A stretch of 64,000 bases of DNA from Erythrobacteraceae bacterium (GTDB taxonomy: Bacteria; Pseudomonadota; Alphaproteobacteria; Sphingomonadales; Sphingomonadaceae), in NCBI GenBank assembly GCA_027486035.1, contig JAIXPX010000011.1, positions 44,579-108,578 on the forward strand, given 5' to 3'. Numbering within the stretch: position 1 is the first letter of the stretch; each line of letters begins with the position of its first letter. Below the pieces are notes generated by a model. It ran no database searches. It saw only the letters and a program-made list of their open reading frames with translations, and was not told the DNA's origin. Of the stretch, positions 38,385-48,377 are shown piece by piece. Made by a program: the position numbers and the translations under genes.

Positions 38385-38460
38385 CCCACCCCCAGCCCCT
38401 CCCGCAAGCGGGAGGGGAGCGAGACTTGGCGGCGCTGCCGCCTAGTCGCAGCGGGGTGGG
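38385..38460. repeat. REP-like inverted repeat element, copy 2
   Basis: A 76-base element bounded by CCCACCCC and GGGGTGGG, with the inner palindrome CCCCTCCCGCAAGCGGGAGGGG. Shares borders and core with the copy at 15660-15746. It fills the gap between pdxA and rsmA inside the operon. Confidence 0.8.
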
Positions 38461-38468
38461 CCGCCGCC

Positions 38469-39476
38469 TCAGCCACGCTTGTGCGCCATGTCCGCCGCCA
38501 TGCGGATCGCCGCGGCCATGGCACCGGGGTCGGCCTTGCCTTGCCCGGCGATGTCGAAGGCGGTGCCGTGATCAGGCGAGGTGCGGATGATCGGCAGGCC
38601 GAGCGTGACGTTCACCCCCTCATCAAATTCCAGCGCCTTCAGCGGGATCAGCGCCTGATCGTGATACATGCACAGCGCCGCATCATAGGTCGCCCGCGCG
38701 CGCGGCGTGAACAGGGCGTCGCCCGGCACGGGGCCGACCGCATCGATCCCCTCGGCCTGAAGCGCGGCAATGGCTGGGGCTATGATGCGGTCATCCTCGT
38801 CGCCGAACTGGCCGCCTTCGCCCGCGTGTGGGTTCAATGCGGCAACGGCGAGGCGGGGTTCGGCGATCCCGAAATCGCGCCGCAAGCTTGCGGCCACGAT
38901 GCGGGCCTTGTGGATGACGAGCCCGGCCGAGATCAGCTGCGGCACCTCGGCCAGCGCGACGTGGACCGTCAGCGGCACGGTGCGCAGGGAGGGGCCGGCC
39001 AGCATCATCACCGCGTCGCGATAGGGGCGCCCGCAGGCATCGGCGAGGAATTCGGTCTGGCCGGGATAGTCCCACCCCACCGCCACCAGCGCGCTTTTGG
39101 CGATGGGGGCGGTCACCAGCCCGGACGCCACGCCCGAAATCGCGAATTTCACCCCCCATTGCAGCGATGCCAGAGCGAGGCGAGCGCCGTCTGCCGAGGG
39201 TTTACCGGGGTTCAAGGGGCCATCAACCCCGGCCATCACCGGCAATCCTGCTGCGCAGGCGAACATCGCTTCAGCCGGATCGGCGATTGGCACGATCGGG
39301 CAATCGATCCGCAAGGCTTCGGCGCTGCGCCGCAGCAGTTCCGGCCCGCCGACCACGAAGGCTGGCGGCGCGCGGCGCTCAGCCCGCAGCCGCGTCCACG
39401 CGCCAAGGATCACCTCCGGGCCGATGCCCGCCGGATCGCCCAGCGTGATGGCCAGCGGGGCGGGCAGATCGCTCAA
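38469..39476 (-). CDS. pdxA: 4-hydroxythreonine-4-phosphate dehydrogenase
   Basis: Pyridoxal 5'-phosphate biosynthesis; NAD-dependent oxidation of 4-phospho-hydroxythreonine. 335 residues. Start taken as the TTG at 39476, overlapping the surA stop as TTGA; no ATG or GTG exists at a sensible place. Begins LAITLGDPAGIGPEV. Metal-binding regions: VTAPIAKSALVAVGWDYPGQTEFLAD and CMYHDQALIPLKALEF, and RTSPDHGTAFDIAG near the end. Confidence 0.95.
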   Translation of the reverse strand: MSDLPAPLAITLGDPAGIGPEVILGAWTRLRAERRAPPAFVVGGPELLRRSAEALRIDCPIVPIADPAEAMFACAAGLPVMAGVDGPLNPGKPSADGARLALASLQWGVKFAISGVASGLVTAPIAKSALVAVGWDYPGQTEFLADACGRPYRDAVMMLAGPSLRTVPLTVHVALAEVPQLISAGLVIHKARIVAASLRRDFGIAEPRLAVAALNPHAGEGGQFGDEDDRIIAPAIAALQAEGIDAVGPVPGDALFTPRARATYDAALCMYHDQALIPLKALEFDEGVNVTLGLPIIRTSPDHGTAFDIAGQGKADPGAMAAAIRMAADMAHKRG

Positions 39477-40846
39477 TTGTACTCGATATAGGCGTCGTTG
39501 CGCAGGTCGCGCAGCAATCGCTGGGCGCGCTTGTTGACGCGATCCTGCTCGATCTGGTCCATCACCGCCGCAAAGGTCGGCGCGCCCGCGTCCTTGGGAT
39601 CGTCGCGGCCGCACAGCATCAGCACACGCACGCCTTCCTGAAGCCCGCCGAAGGGCGGGGTGGCCTGGCCGATCTGCAGTTGCAGCAGGATGTCGCGCAG
39701 CTGCGCCGGCAGGTTGCCGGCCTTGATCTGCTCGTTGGAGACGACGTCCGCCCCGATCTTCGCCGCACCGGCGTCGACATCGCCGCAGCCCTTGAGGCTG
39801 TCGATGAAGGCGCCGAACGCTTCGACCTTGGCTTCGGCCTGCTGCTGGGTGGTCCCCGGCGGAAAGGCGATCGAGATCTGCTTGAGGCTCAGCACCGCGT
39901 CCTCGAGGCTGGGCATCAGCACCTGGCGCTTTTCGATAAGGTAGAGGATCGAGAAGCCGCCCGGAATCTCGATCGGGCCCTGCATCTGCTTGGGGGTCAT
40001 GCTGCGCGCGGCGGCGGCAAGCTGGGGCGGAAGCTGGCCGAGCCGGACCCAGCCGAGCTCGCCCCCGACCACCGCGGTGCTGGCCTCGGAATATTGCCGC
40101 GCATAGGCCACGAAGCTGCCGCCCTGCTGCAATTGCTGGACGATCTCCTGCGCGTTCTTGAGCACCTCGGCGCGGTTCTCGCTGGTTGCCGAGAGGAAGA
40201 TCTCGCCCAGCCGGTATTCGTCGGTGCCCTTGGCTTCGGTCATCCGCTTGAGCGCGTCATTGACCTCGTCGGCCGAGACGTTGACGAAGGGCATGATGTT
40301 GCGGCGCAGGAGGTTTTCCCACGCGATTTCGCCCTCGATCTGGCGCTTGAGCGATTCGGCCGACGAGCCGATCGAGGCGAGGTAGGCGTCCATCTTCTTG
40401 GTGTCGCCGGCGAAGTTCTTGGCCGCGAGCTGCTGGTAGGTCTGCTCGACCTCCTCGGGCTTGACCTCGAGCTTGTCGGCCGCGGCGGCCTGGATCTTGA
40501 GCGTCTCGTCGATGAGGTTGCGCAGCACCTGCACGCGCAGGCGCAGCATCTCGTCGGGCGCGATATCCGCTTCGGAGGCCGAGGTGACGAGCGCGACGCG
40601 CTGGTCGATCTGGGTGCCGGTGATGACGAAGCCGTTGACGATGGCCTTGGCGGTGCGCTGGTTGGGATCGGATTTGGCAAACAGCGTCACGTCCGAAGGC
40701 AGGCCGAAGGGGTTATCGGCGGTCGGCACGGCGACGGTCTGGGCCGGCGCGGCCACGGGCGCCAGCGCGAGGCCGACGATGCCGGCCACGCTCAACGCGG
40801 TTCCGGTCCTGGCAAGCAGCGCCTTGGTAAACAGCTTCACACTCAC
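39473..40846 (-). CDS. surA: Periplasmic peptidyl-prolyl isomerase/chaperone SurA-like
   Basis: Chaperone for outer-membrane barrel proteins such as LptD. 457 residues, GTG start at 40846. Signal/anchor segment (ALSVAGIVGLALAPVAAPAQ), a helical SurA N domain, and one clear parvulin domain (RLGEIFLSATSENRAEVLKNAQEIVQQL ... SEASTAVVGGELGWVRLGQLPPQL). A second parvulin domain is weak or degenerate in the C-terminal part. Between lptD and pdxA, the classical order. Confidence 0.92.
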   Translation of the reverse strand: MSVKLFTKALLARTGTALSVAGIVGLALAPVAAPAQTVAVPTADNPFGLPSDVTLFAKSDPNQRTAKAIVNGFVITGTQIDQRVALVTSASEADIAPDEMLRLRVQVLRNLIDETLKIQAAAADKLEVKPEEVEQTYQQLAAKNFAGDTKKMDAYLASIGSSAESLKRQIEGEIAWENLLRRNIMPFVNVSADEVNDALKRMTEAKGTDEYRLGEIFLSATSENRAEVLKNAQEIVQQLQQGGSFVAYARQYSEASTAVVGGELGWVRLGQLPPQLAAAARSMTPKQMQGPIEIPGGFSILYLIEKRQVLMPSLEDAVLSLKQISIAFPPGTTQQQAEAKVEAFGAFIDSLKGCGDVDAGAAKIGADVVSNEQIKAGNLPAQLRDILLQLQIGQATPPFGGLQEGVRVLMLCGRDDPKDAGAPTFAAVMDQIEQDRVNKRAQRLLRDLRNDAYIEYN

Positions 40847-41045
40847 TCTTTATGTCCCGCCTTGTCGCCTAGCACCCGTGCCGAAAGCGGCGCCGGTCAG
40901 GCGCCGATGCCCTGCACCGGCTGAATGGAAGCTGAGTCCCCCGCGCGACCCCATGCGGTTGCCCGCTTCCCGTGAGGGGCGCTTTAACGCCATTTGTCGC
41001 GTGTGCCAATCGACCGGGTGGCGCGCGCAGGGATTAAGGCAAGGC

Positions 41046-43331
41046 TCACCGGAAGCCGAGATTGCGCAGGGCGAAGAACACCTGGAAGGCATTGCCGCGC
41101 CGTGCGTCGCCCGCATCGATGAAGTCGCGCCGCCAGGTCGCGCCGAATTCGATGCAGTCGTCGGCATAGGCAACGCCGATCCGGGTGCGGATCGGCTGGA
41201 AGCCGTCGGGCTGGAAGATCGGATCTTCCTCCACGTCGGTGAGGTTGAACACGCCCGAGCCGAACACCGACCACTTCCGCCCGATCGCCACGCGCGCGGC
41301 GGCCCGCACCTCCTCGCGGTCGCGCAGGTCCTCGACCGTGGCGATGTCGCGGTTCAGACGCAGGTAGCCCCATTCGAGATAGGTGTGCCGCGAGCCGATC
41401 GTCGCGTCGATCTCGTTACGGCGGATCGCGAAATTGTCCTTGTCGAGGCGGAAGCGGTGGGTGAACTGCACGAGGTTGCGGAAACGCACTTCGGTGCGGC
41501 CGACGAAATCGGAGACGCGTTCCGACAGGCCGGTGCCCTCGGGGAACAGGCCGGGGCGGACATCCTCGAGCCGGAACGACTGGCCGACCGTGGTCTTGAT
41601 CCGCCAGCCGGGCCGCTGGAGCGACCAGTCCACGCCCCATGTCACGCGGCTGCCGTCCTCGACCCGGTCGTAGCCGGGGAAGCGGTTGAGGGCGAAGAGG
41701 TTCGAATCCTCCAGATCGATGGCCCGCGCGTCCTCGTTGGGGACAGCGAAGTTGCGGATCCTCGGGCTGGCGACGAGCTGGAGGCGCGGCTTGAACACCT
41801 GCGTGCCGCCGAAGGCCTGCCCGGCGAAGGGCCATTCGATATCGAGCGCGGCCGTGGCGATGCCGCGGGTCGTCCAGCCCTCCCTGCCGCGATAGGCAAG
41901 GGTGCTGGTGGCGATGGAATTGCCGGTGCTGTAGACATCCCCGCGCACGAGGCCGGTGAGGGTGACGACCTGCCCCATCGGCGTGAGACGCTTCAAGTCC
42001 CACTGCGCGCCGGCAAAGGCACGCCTTGTGTCCTGCCCGTCATTGCGCAGGAGCGCGAGCGAATTGGCCTGCACCATCAGATTGCCGCCGAGCACCTGGT
42101 CGCCGATCTTCTGGCGGAAGTCGATCGCGGGCAGGGCGAGGGGCACCTGCCCCTGATCGGCATTGAGCCGCAGCGTCTGCGTCACCCAGCCGGCAATCGA
42201 GAGATAGGAGCGGTCGGTGATCCGCTCGAGATTGACCGTCGAGCGCAGGCGGTCATCCCGGCTGATGTCGTAGCGGCGCAGGAAGGTGCGGTCGCTGGCC
42301 AGGCGGACTGATCCCGAAAAGCTCCAGTCGGACGAGAACTGGAAGCGGCCATTGGCATCGAGATAGCCGCGCGGGTCGCGCTGGAAGCTGGCGGCACCGG
42401 TCAGGTCGGTGGTGCGGTCCGAGGCGGTCGCAAAGCCGCTGACCTGATAGGCGCCTTTCCCGGTGAGGTGCTGCCAGCGCGCGCTGACCATCGGGGCGAC
42501 GTTGGAGAAGACATAGGCGCCGAGCGTCAGGTCGGCATTGTCGGCCACGCGCCAGTAATATTCCCCGTTCAGTTCAAGCCCGTTGACCTGCGTCACCCGC
42601 AGGTCGGGTACGAGAAAGCCCGATGCGCCCCGGCCGTCGGTGCGCAGGCCGAGGCCGGGCAGGGGCAGGATGCGCGCGCCGAACAGTTCCAGCATCGCGC
42701 CCGAGAAGTGGATCTCGCCTTCCGCACGGTCATAGACCACCCGCCGCGCGGTCACCCGCCAGCTCGGGTCCTTGGGGCAGCCTTCGCTGTCGATGACCGG
42801 GCAGGCGGTATAGGCGGCATCGATCAGCACCGCCTTGCCATCGGCGCTGCGCTCGGCCGAGCGCGCCGCCAGCCGCCCGCCGGCGCGCAGGGCGATCAGC
42901 AGTTCGGACATGGCGCCGGTGTCGAATTCCTCCGTCAGCTCGACCTGGTCGGTGAAGAGCTGGTTGCCAGCCTCGTCGACCATGCGGATATTGCCGGTGG
43001 CGATGATCCTGCCGGTGGTGCGGTCCCAGCTCACCGCATCGGCGCGCACCGAGCGGTCTTCGGAGCGCAGGATCACATTGCCGCTGGCGGTGACCGTGTC
43101 GGTCTCGTTGTCGTAGCTGAGCTGGGTCGCCTCGAAATCGATGGCGCGGCGCGAGGGCGTGGTCGCGGCAGCATCGGCCTGCGGCGCGGGCCCATCGTCC
43201 TGCGCGGCAAGCGGCGCGGCAGTGCCGGCAAGCAGCAGCGCCAGCGCCCAATGCGACGCCAGCCCCCGCGCCGGGAAGCGCTGGGCAGGACGCGCGAGGG
43301 TGCGCGGTGCGTCTTGCGAGCCTCCCGACAT
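41046..43331 (-). CDS. lptD: LPS-assembly protein LptD
   Basis: Outer-membrane barrel that, with LptE, inserts lipopolysaccharide. 761 residues from ATG 43331 (MSGGSQDAP). Signal peptide ends near APLAAQ. The OstA/jellyroll domain is at about residues 60-190 (FEATQLSYDNETDTVTASGNVILRSED), followed by the LptD barrel, which ends in the Phe-rich FFALRNLGFR. First gene of lptD-surA-pdxA-rsmA; the 199-base gap to surA shows no ORF. Confidence 0.95.
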   Translation of the reverse strand: MSGGSQDAPRTLARPAQRFPARGLASHWALALLLAGTAAPLAAQDDGPAPQADAAATTPSRRAIDFEATQLSYDNETDTVTASGNVILRSEDRSVRADAVSWDRTTGRIIATGNIRMVDEAGNQLFTDQVELTEEFDTGAMSELLIALRAGGRLAARSAERSADGKAVLIDAAYTACPVIDSEGCPKDPSWRVTARRVVYDRAEGEIHFSGAMLELFGARILPLPGLGLRTDGRGASGFLVPDLRVTQVNGLELNGEYYWRVADNADLTLGAYVFSNVAPMVSARWQHLTGKGAYQVSGFATASDRTTDLTGAASFQRDPRGYLDANGRFQFSSDWSFSGSVRLASDRTFLRRYDISRDDRLRSTVNLERITDRSYLSIAGWVTQTLRLNADQGQVPLALPAIDFRQKIGDQVLGGNLMVQANSLALLRNDGQDTRRAFAGAQWDLKRLTPMGQVVTLTGLVRGDVYSTGNSIATSTLAYRGREGWTTRGIATAALDIEWPFAGQAFGGTQVFKPRLQLVASPRIRNFAVPNEDARAIDLEDSNLFALNRFPGYDRVEDGSRVTWGVDWSLQRPGWRIKTTVGQSFRLEDVRPGLFPEGTGLSERVSDFVGRTEVRFRNLVQFTHRFRLDKDNFAIRRNEIDATIGSRHTYLEWGYLRLNRDIATVEDLRDREEVRAAARVAIGRKWSVFGSGVFNLTDVEEDPIFQPDGFQPIRTRIGVAYADDCIEFGATWRRDFIDAGDARRGNAFQVFFALRNLGFR

Positions 43332-43465
43332 GGCCTTGCCTATTGCACCGCTCGCGCCTAATCGCAATCGCCATTGCGCCCCCGGCGCGCGCGGCTTGTC
43401 GCAGGCGTTGAGCGCCCCGTCAGCGGCGTGCCGCCAGCCCGGCCCACGCGTCTTTCGGAGTCATC

Positions 43466-44926
43466 ATGCAGATCCATTTCACCGCCGCCGCCCCTGCAGA
43501 CATCCGGCTCCATGCGCGGCTGGTCAATCAGGGGCAGGCACTCGCCCAGCTCGATGCGGCGCTGGTCGAGGGCGCGGCCGCCTCGAACTTCACCGGGCGC
43601 ACGGGTCAGGTCTTCGAAGGCTTTGCGAGCGTTGACGGAGCAGTCCGGCGCATCGCCCTTGCCGGTGCGGGCGATGCCGGCGCTGCCGACCGCCGCGCTG
43701 CCTGCGAGCGTACGGGTGCGGCGCTGACCGCCCGCTATCTGGTCTCGGGCGAGACCGCGCTGGTGCTCGATCTGGCCCATGCCGGGCTCTCGGCGGACGA
43801 GGCTGCCGCCGTGCTGCTCGGCTTGCGCCTCAGGGCCTGGCGCCACGACAAGTACCGCACGCGCCTTGCCGCCGACAAGCGCCCCTCGCTGGGCCATGTC
43901 CACGTCACCGGCGCACCGGCGGGCACCGAGGCGGCCTGGCAGCGCGAGGAAGCTGTCGCCAGAGGCGTGGAGTTCACCCGCGGCCTCGTCGCCGAACCTG
44001 CCAACATCATCTACCCCGCCAGCTTCGTGGCGGCCTGCGAGGAAGCCTTCGCGGGCACCGGCGCCGAGATCACCGTGCTGGGCGAGGCGGAGATGGAGGC
44101 GCTCGGCATGGGCGCGCTGATCGGGGTGGGCAAGGGTTCGGAGCGCGAATCGAAGCTCCTCGCGATCCGCTGGAACGGCGGCGCGGCGGGCGAGAAGCCC
44201 ACCCTCTTCGTCGGCAAGGGCGTGACCTTCGATACCGGCGGCATCTCGCTGAAGCCGCCGCCGGGCATGGAGGACATGAAGTGGGACATGGGCGGCGCGG
44301 GCGCGGTCGCGGGGGCGATGCTCGCGCTCGTCAGCCGCAAGGCCAGGGCGAACATCATCGGCGTCATGGGCCTCGTCGAGAACATGCCCGACGGCAAGGC
44401 GCAGCGCCCCGGCGATATCGTCACCACCATGAGCGGGCAGACGGTGGAGGTGCTCAACACCGACGCCGAGGGCCGCCTCGTGCTGTGCGACGCGCTGACC
44501 TGGGCGCAGGAGCAATATGCCCCCGCACGGATCGTCGATCTCGCCACGCTCACCGGCGCGATGATCATCTCGCTCGGCCATGAGCATGGCGGGATGTTCG
44601 CCAATGATGACACCCTCGCCGAGCAGCTGGTCGCAGCGGGCAAGACCAGCGGCGACAAGCTGTGGCGGATGCCGCTGGGCGAGGCCTACGACAAGCTGAT
44701 CGATTCGCCGATCGCCGACATCAAGAACGTTGGCCCCCGCGAGGCCGGCTCGATCACCGCGGCGCAGTTCCTGCAGCGCTTCATCAAGGACGGCACTCCC
44801 TGGGCGCATCTCGACATCGCGGGGATGGTCTGGTCGAACAAGCCGGGCGCGACGTGGGACAAGGGCGCGACCGGCTATGGCGTGCGCCTGCTCGACCAGT
44901 TCGTGCGGGACGTGGTCGAGGGGTAA
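43466..44926 (+). CDS. pepA: Leucyl aminopeptidase (cytosol aminopeptidase, M17)
   Basis: 486 residues. Dinuclear-metal M17 peptidase: GKGVTFDTGGISLKPPPGMEDMKWDMGGAG carries the active-site Lys and first metal ligands, and the signature NTDAEGRLVL carries Asp and Glu. Releases N-terminal residues from peptides in the cytoplasm. N-terminal macrodomain-like region about 160 residues. Divergent from lptD; followed by the DUF2256 and holC genes. Confidence 0.96.
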   Translation: MQIHFTAAAPADIRLHARLVNQGQALAQLDAALVEGAAASNFTGRTGQVFEGFASVDGAVRRIALAGAGDAGAADRRAACERTGAALTARYLVSGETALVLDLAHAGLSADEAAAVLLGLRLRAWRHDKYRTRLAADKRPSLGHVHVTGAPAGTEAAWQREEAVARGVEFTRGLVAEPANIIYPASFVAACEEAFAGTGAEITVLGEAEMEALGMGALIGVGKGSERESKLLAIRWNGGAAGEKPTLFVGKGVTFDTGGISLKPPPGMEDMKWDMGGAGAVAGAMLALVSRKARANIIGVMGLVENMPDGKAQRPGDIVTTMSGQTVEVLNTDAEGRLVLCDALTWAQEQYAPARIVDLATLTGAMIISLGHEHGGMFANDDTLAEQLVAAGKTSGDKLWRMPLGEAYDKLIDSPIADIKNVGPREAGSITAAQFLQRFIKDGTPWAHLDIAGMVWSNKPGATWDKGATGYGVRLLDQFVRDVVEG

Positions 44927-44970
44927 GCTCGTGCATTCAGGGCCTCAAGTAGCGCAGCGGTAGGCCCAGA

Positions 44971-45120
44971 ATGCCGAAGATGCGGAAGAATGGTGACCTG
45001 CCGTCGAAAACCTGCCTCGCCTGCGGGCTGCCTTTCGCTTGGCGCAAAAAGTGGGAGCGGGACTGGGACAACGTGAAGTATTGTTCCGACCGCTGCCGCA
45101 AGGGTAAGGCTCCGTCATGA
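44971..45120 (+). CDS. DUF2256 zinc-ribbon-like microprotein
   Basis: 49 residues, too short for the ORF track. ATG 44971 to TGA 45120. Two cysteine pairs ([10 protein letters not shown] and KYCSDRC) frame the typical [14 protein letters not shown] stretch of DUF2256, so it probably binds zinc. The stop overlaps the holC start as ATGA, indicating coupled translation. Function unknown. Confidence 0.88.
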   Translation: MPKMRKNGDLPSKTCLACGLPFAWRKKWERDWDNVKYCSDRCRKGKAPS

Positions 45121-45551
45121 AGTTGGACTTCTGGCAGGTCACGCACGATCCCCTTGAGAAGGTCGTGACGCTCATCGCCAAGCGCGCCGTGGAGCAGGGC
45201 GAGCGGGTGCTGGTGGTCGCCGCCGATGCGCAGCAGCGCTCCGCCATCTCCGCCGCGCTATGGCAGGCCGGGCCGGAGAGCTTTCTCGCCAACGGGGAGG
45301 GCGATGCACCCTCTGCCGAGCGGCAGCCGGTCCTTCTTGCCGAAGAGCCCACGGCCGCCAATGGTGCGAGCCACCTGATCCTTGCCGATGGCACTTTCCG
45401 AGAGGTGGATGGCTTCGCGCGCGTCTTCCTGCTGTTCCCTCCCGATGGTGCACCTGCCGCCCGCGCCGCCTGGCGCGCGCAGGACGGGCGCGAGGGCGTC
45501 GAGCGCGCCTATTTCGCGCAGGAAGACGGGCGCTGGGTGAAGAAGGGCTGA
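45117..45551 (+). CDS. holC: DNA polymerase III subunit chi
   Basis: 144 residues. Clamp-loader accessory subunit that links polymerase III to SSB. Pattern: [40 protein letters not shown], then HLILADG and [11 protein letters not shown]. Coupled by ATGA to the DUF2256 gene and downstream of pepA, the usual pepA-holC neighbourhood. Confidence 0.92.
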   Translation: MKLDFWQVTHDPLEKVVTLIAKRAVEQGERVLVVAADAQQRSAISAALWQAGPESFLANGEGDAPSAERQPVLLAEEPTAANGASHLILADGTFREVDGFARVFLLFPPDGAPAARAAWRAQDGREGVERAYFAQEDGRWVKKG

Positions 45552-45725
45552 GGCCGAGCCCCAACCGAGAGCTTCGCCCAGCGCGTCCCGGCTGTCGGTC
45601 GCGCCGTCTTCGGTCAGGCACAGCCCGGTGATCAGCCGCACGCGCTTGCCATTTTGCACCGCAGCATCTACGGGGCGCGGCCAATAGCCCCCTCCCCATA
45701 AAAAGACGTTCACAGGAGCATTCCC

Positions 45726-46148
<423 letters not shown>

Positions 46149-46172
46149 GTCTTTCGCCGCCTTGAAACACGA

Positions 46173-46203
46173 AGGGCCGTCCCGCGAGGGGCGGCCTTTT
46201 TTG
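46173..46203 (+). terminator. Rho-independent terminator of ndk
   Basis: GGCCGTCCC-GCGA-GGGGCGGCC hairpin followed by TTTTTT. It lies 25 bases after the ndk stop and ends where the convergent sulfotransferase gene ends. Confidence 0.93.
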
Positions 46204-47412
46204 CTATCTGGCGTCTGTAAACCGCGCGAGCTGTGCGGCGTGGCCGTGGTGGTGGCCATCCTCGCTCGCGGCCATCACCTTGCGCATCGCCGCAGTCGCT
46301 TCCGGGGTGAGGGTGAGGCCAAGATCGGTGTAGATGCCGGTGATGGCGCTCTCCCAGTCGTCGTTCAGTGCATCGAAGCAGGCGCGCGCCGTCGGCCCGT
46401 GCCAGCCCTTGAGCGCCTCGGCCATGCGCGCCTCGCGCAGCGCGATCTTGTGCCGCCAGCGGGCTTCGATCCGCTCGAGGCAGCAATCGTCCGACTGCAT
46501 CGCCATCTGGTTGGCCGCGAGGCTGATCGCGCTCTTGAGCACCGCCTCGTGCTCGCGTGTCGCCAGCACCAACCGCGCGTCGGGGAACAGCGCGAGCAGC
46601 GTCGCCAGATCCTCGGCGAAGGCGGGGACCTTCAGCACGCGCGGCTTGTCGGCGAGGCCACGGTGCGCCGCATCGGTCATCAGGATGCGCCGGAACTCGC
46701 GGTAGATCGGCGCGGGATCGCGCGCCTCGCTCCATGCAGAATAGCTCGGGATATGCCACTGGCTCTCGTAGATCGAATGGTGCAGCGCGGCGGAAATCCA
46801 CGCCAGCTCCTCCTCGACCGCGGCGGGGGCCATCGGGTGGATCGATTGCATCCAGGGGTTGAGCAGGCCCAGCATCGCCAGCTCCATCGCCGCCTTCACC
46901 CGGTTGATGCCGAAGCGTGCGGGCACGGGGTGATAGGCATCGCAATAGCGCGTGTGCGCGTGCGCAGGGTCGGCCGCCAGCAGCGTGTGGATGCGGGTGG
47001 TGCCGCTGCGCATATGGCCCACCACGATGATCGGCGGCGCGAGCTCTGTTTCCAGCACCTCGGGCCGTTCGTTCCACAGCGTACCGAAGGCAAGGCGGTT
47101 CTTCACCACCCGCGTGAGCTGCCCCCAGGCGAGCGCGCGTCCCAGCGGGTTGAGATCGGCTTCGGCTTCGAGTGCGGCCAGAAGCCGGGCGAGCCGCTCG
47201 CGGAAATCGGCGGCGTCTTCCTCCGAGCGCCCGCCATGTTCCGCGCGCTCCGCCTTCGCGCCGTGGGGCCGCGTGGCGAGCGCCCACAGCGCGTCGGCTT
47301 CGAGAACCGGTGGGGGCAGCCAGCCGCGCTCCCAAGCCTTGCCGAGGAAGTCATTGGCCTTCTCGGCCAGCGGCCCGCGCGCGAGCAGGTGGTCGCGGGT
47401 CGGCGGGGCCAT
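46204..47412 (-). CDS. Sulfotransferase family protein
   Basis: 402 residues from ATG 47412, overlapping the purN stop as TGATG; the ORF-track start lies inside purN. The PAPS 5'-phosphosulfate loop is clear (IIVVGHMRSGTTRIHTLLAAD), and the 3'-phosphate region is LVLATREHEAVLKSAISLA. An N-terminal ~110 residues precede the core. Likely sulfates a lipid or small molecule; acceptor unknown. Its coupling to purN is positional, with no evident pathway link. Confidence 0.85.
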   Translation of the reverse strand: MAPPTRDHLLARGPLAEKANDFLGKAWERGWLPPPVLEADALWALATRPHGAKAERAEHGGRSEEDAADFRERLARLLAALEAEADLNPLGRALAWGQLTRVVKNRLAFGTLWNERPEVLETELAPPIIVVGHMRSGTTRIHTLLAADPAHAHTRYCDAYHPVPARFGINRVKAAMELAMLGLLNPWMQSIHPMAPAAVEEELAWISAALHHSIYESQWHIPSYSAWSEARDPAPIYREFRRILMTDAAHRGLADKPRVLKVPAFAEDLATLLALFPDARLVLATREHEAVLKSAISLAANQMAMQSDDCCLERIEARWRHKIALREARMAEALKGWHGPTARACFDALNDDWESAITGIYTDLGLTLTPEATAAMRKVMAASEDGHHHGHAAQLARFTDAR

Positions 47413-48377
47413 CAGAAGGCGTCCGCCGCGTCGATCAGCCGGGTCAGCCGCTTCGGCGCGACCGCCCGCCAGCTGCGCGCGAGCCACTCGGCAACCTCGT
47501 CCCAATCGACGCCGGGGCGGTTGAGGATGATCCCCACCCAGCCGCTCGCGCCGTAATAGGCGGGCTTGTGATAGACCTCGGGCTGGCTCTCGACGAGGTT
47601 GAGAAGCTCGTCCATCGATCCGGTGCGGGCCAGCAGCGAGATGTGGGGCGTGCCGTGGTGCTGGTCGGCGAAATAGGCGAAGAACCGGCCCGCCTTCTCG
47701 CCGCCGACGCGGAAGCCGGGGCTGCCGTGGCTCTCGCGCTCCTCGGTTTCAGGCAGGGCGAGGGCGAGGGCGCGGACGCGGGCCAGCAGCGCCGCCGGAT
47801 CGCGCCAGCGGCTGACATAGTCGGCCACGGCGCGGGGATAGAGCTGGTGCTCGGCGAGCTTGACCCGCTCGGCAAGGCTCTCGGGCGTGTCACCGGGGGC
47901 GATCGGCACGGCGATCTGCGCCAGCACCTCGCCCGCGTCGAGCTCGGGCGTGACGAGGTGCACGCTCGTGCCGGCATGGCTGTCGCCGGCCGCGATGGCG
48001 CGGGCGTGGGTGTCGAGGCCCTTGTACCGCGGCAGCAGCGAGGGGTGGATGTTGAGCATCCGCCCGGCCCACCGTTCCACGAACCCGTCCGAGAGGATGC
48101 GCATATAGCCTGCGAGCACGATGTATGCGGCGCCCGCCTCCAGAACCGCGGCTTCCATCGCGGCGTCATGGTCCTCGCGGGTGCGCCCCTTGTGCGGCAG
48201 GGCGAAGGTCGCGATCCCCTCGGCTGCGGCAAAGGCGAGACCGGCTGCGGCAGGATCATTGGAGGCGACCAGCACCACCTCATAGGGGCAGCCCGCGATC
48301 CGGCTGGCATAGACCAGCGCGGCCATATTGGTCCCCGCGCCGGAGATAAGGACGGCGATGCGGGCCTTCTCAGCCAA
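47412..48377 (-). CDS. purN: Phosphoribosylglycinamide formyltransferase fused to a YjbR/MmcQ-like domain
   Basis: 321 residues against ~210 for PurN alone. Residues 5-190 are a complete Pur[10 protein letters not shown], the catalytic Asn and His in [12 protein letters not shown] (109/111) and Asp147 in [10 protein letters not shown]. Residues ~193-315 form a second domain resembling YjbR/Mmc[33 protein letters not shown], and [30 protein letters not shown]. The frame is continuous with no hint of a frameshift. PurN makes formyl-GAR in purine synthesis. Overlaps purM by 8 bases. Confidence 0.92.
   Translation of the reverse strand: MAEKARIAVLISGAGTNMAALVYASRIAGCPYEVVLVASNDPAAAGLAFAAAEGIATFALPHKGRTREDHDAAMEAAVLEAGAAYIVLAGYMRILSDGFVERWAGRMLNIHPSLLPRYKGLDTHARAIAAGDSHAGTSVHLVTPELDAGEVLAQIAVPIAPGDTPESLAERVKLAEHQLYPRAVADYVSRWRDPAALLARVRALALALPETEERESHGSPGFRVGGEKAGRFFAYFADQHHGTPHISLLARTGSMDELLNLVESQPEVYHKPAYYGASGWVGIILNRPGVDWDEVAEWLARSWRAVAPKRLTRLIDAADAF

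Noticed and set aside
40984-41373. 129-residue minus-strand ORF in the lptD-surA gap
   Set aside because: Mostly an alternate frame of the lptD 3' end; Arg/Pro/Gly-rich with no domain.
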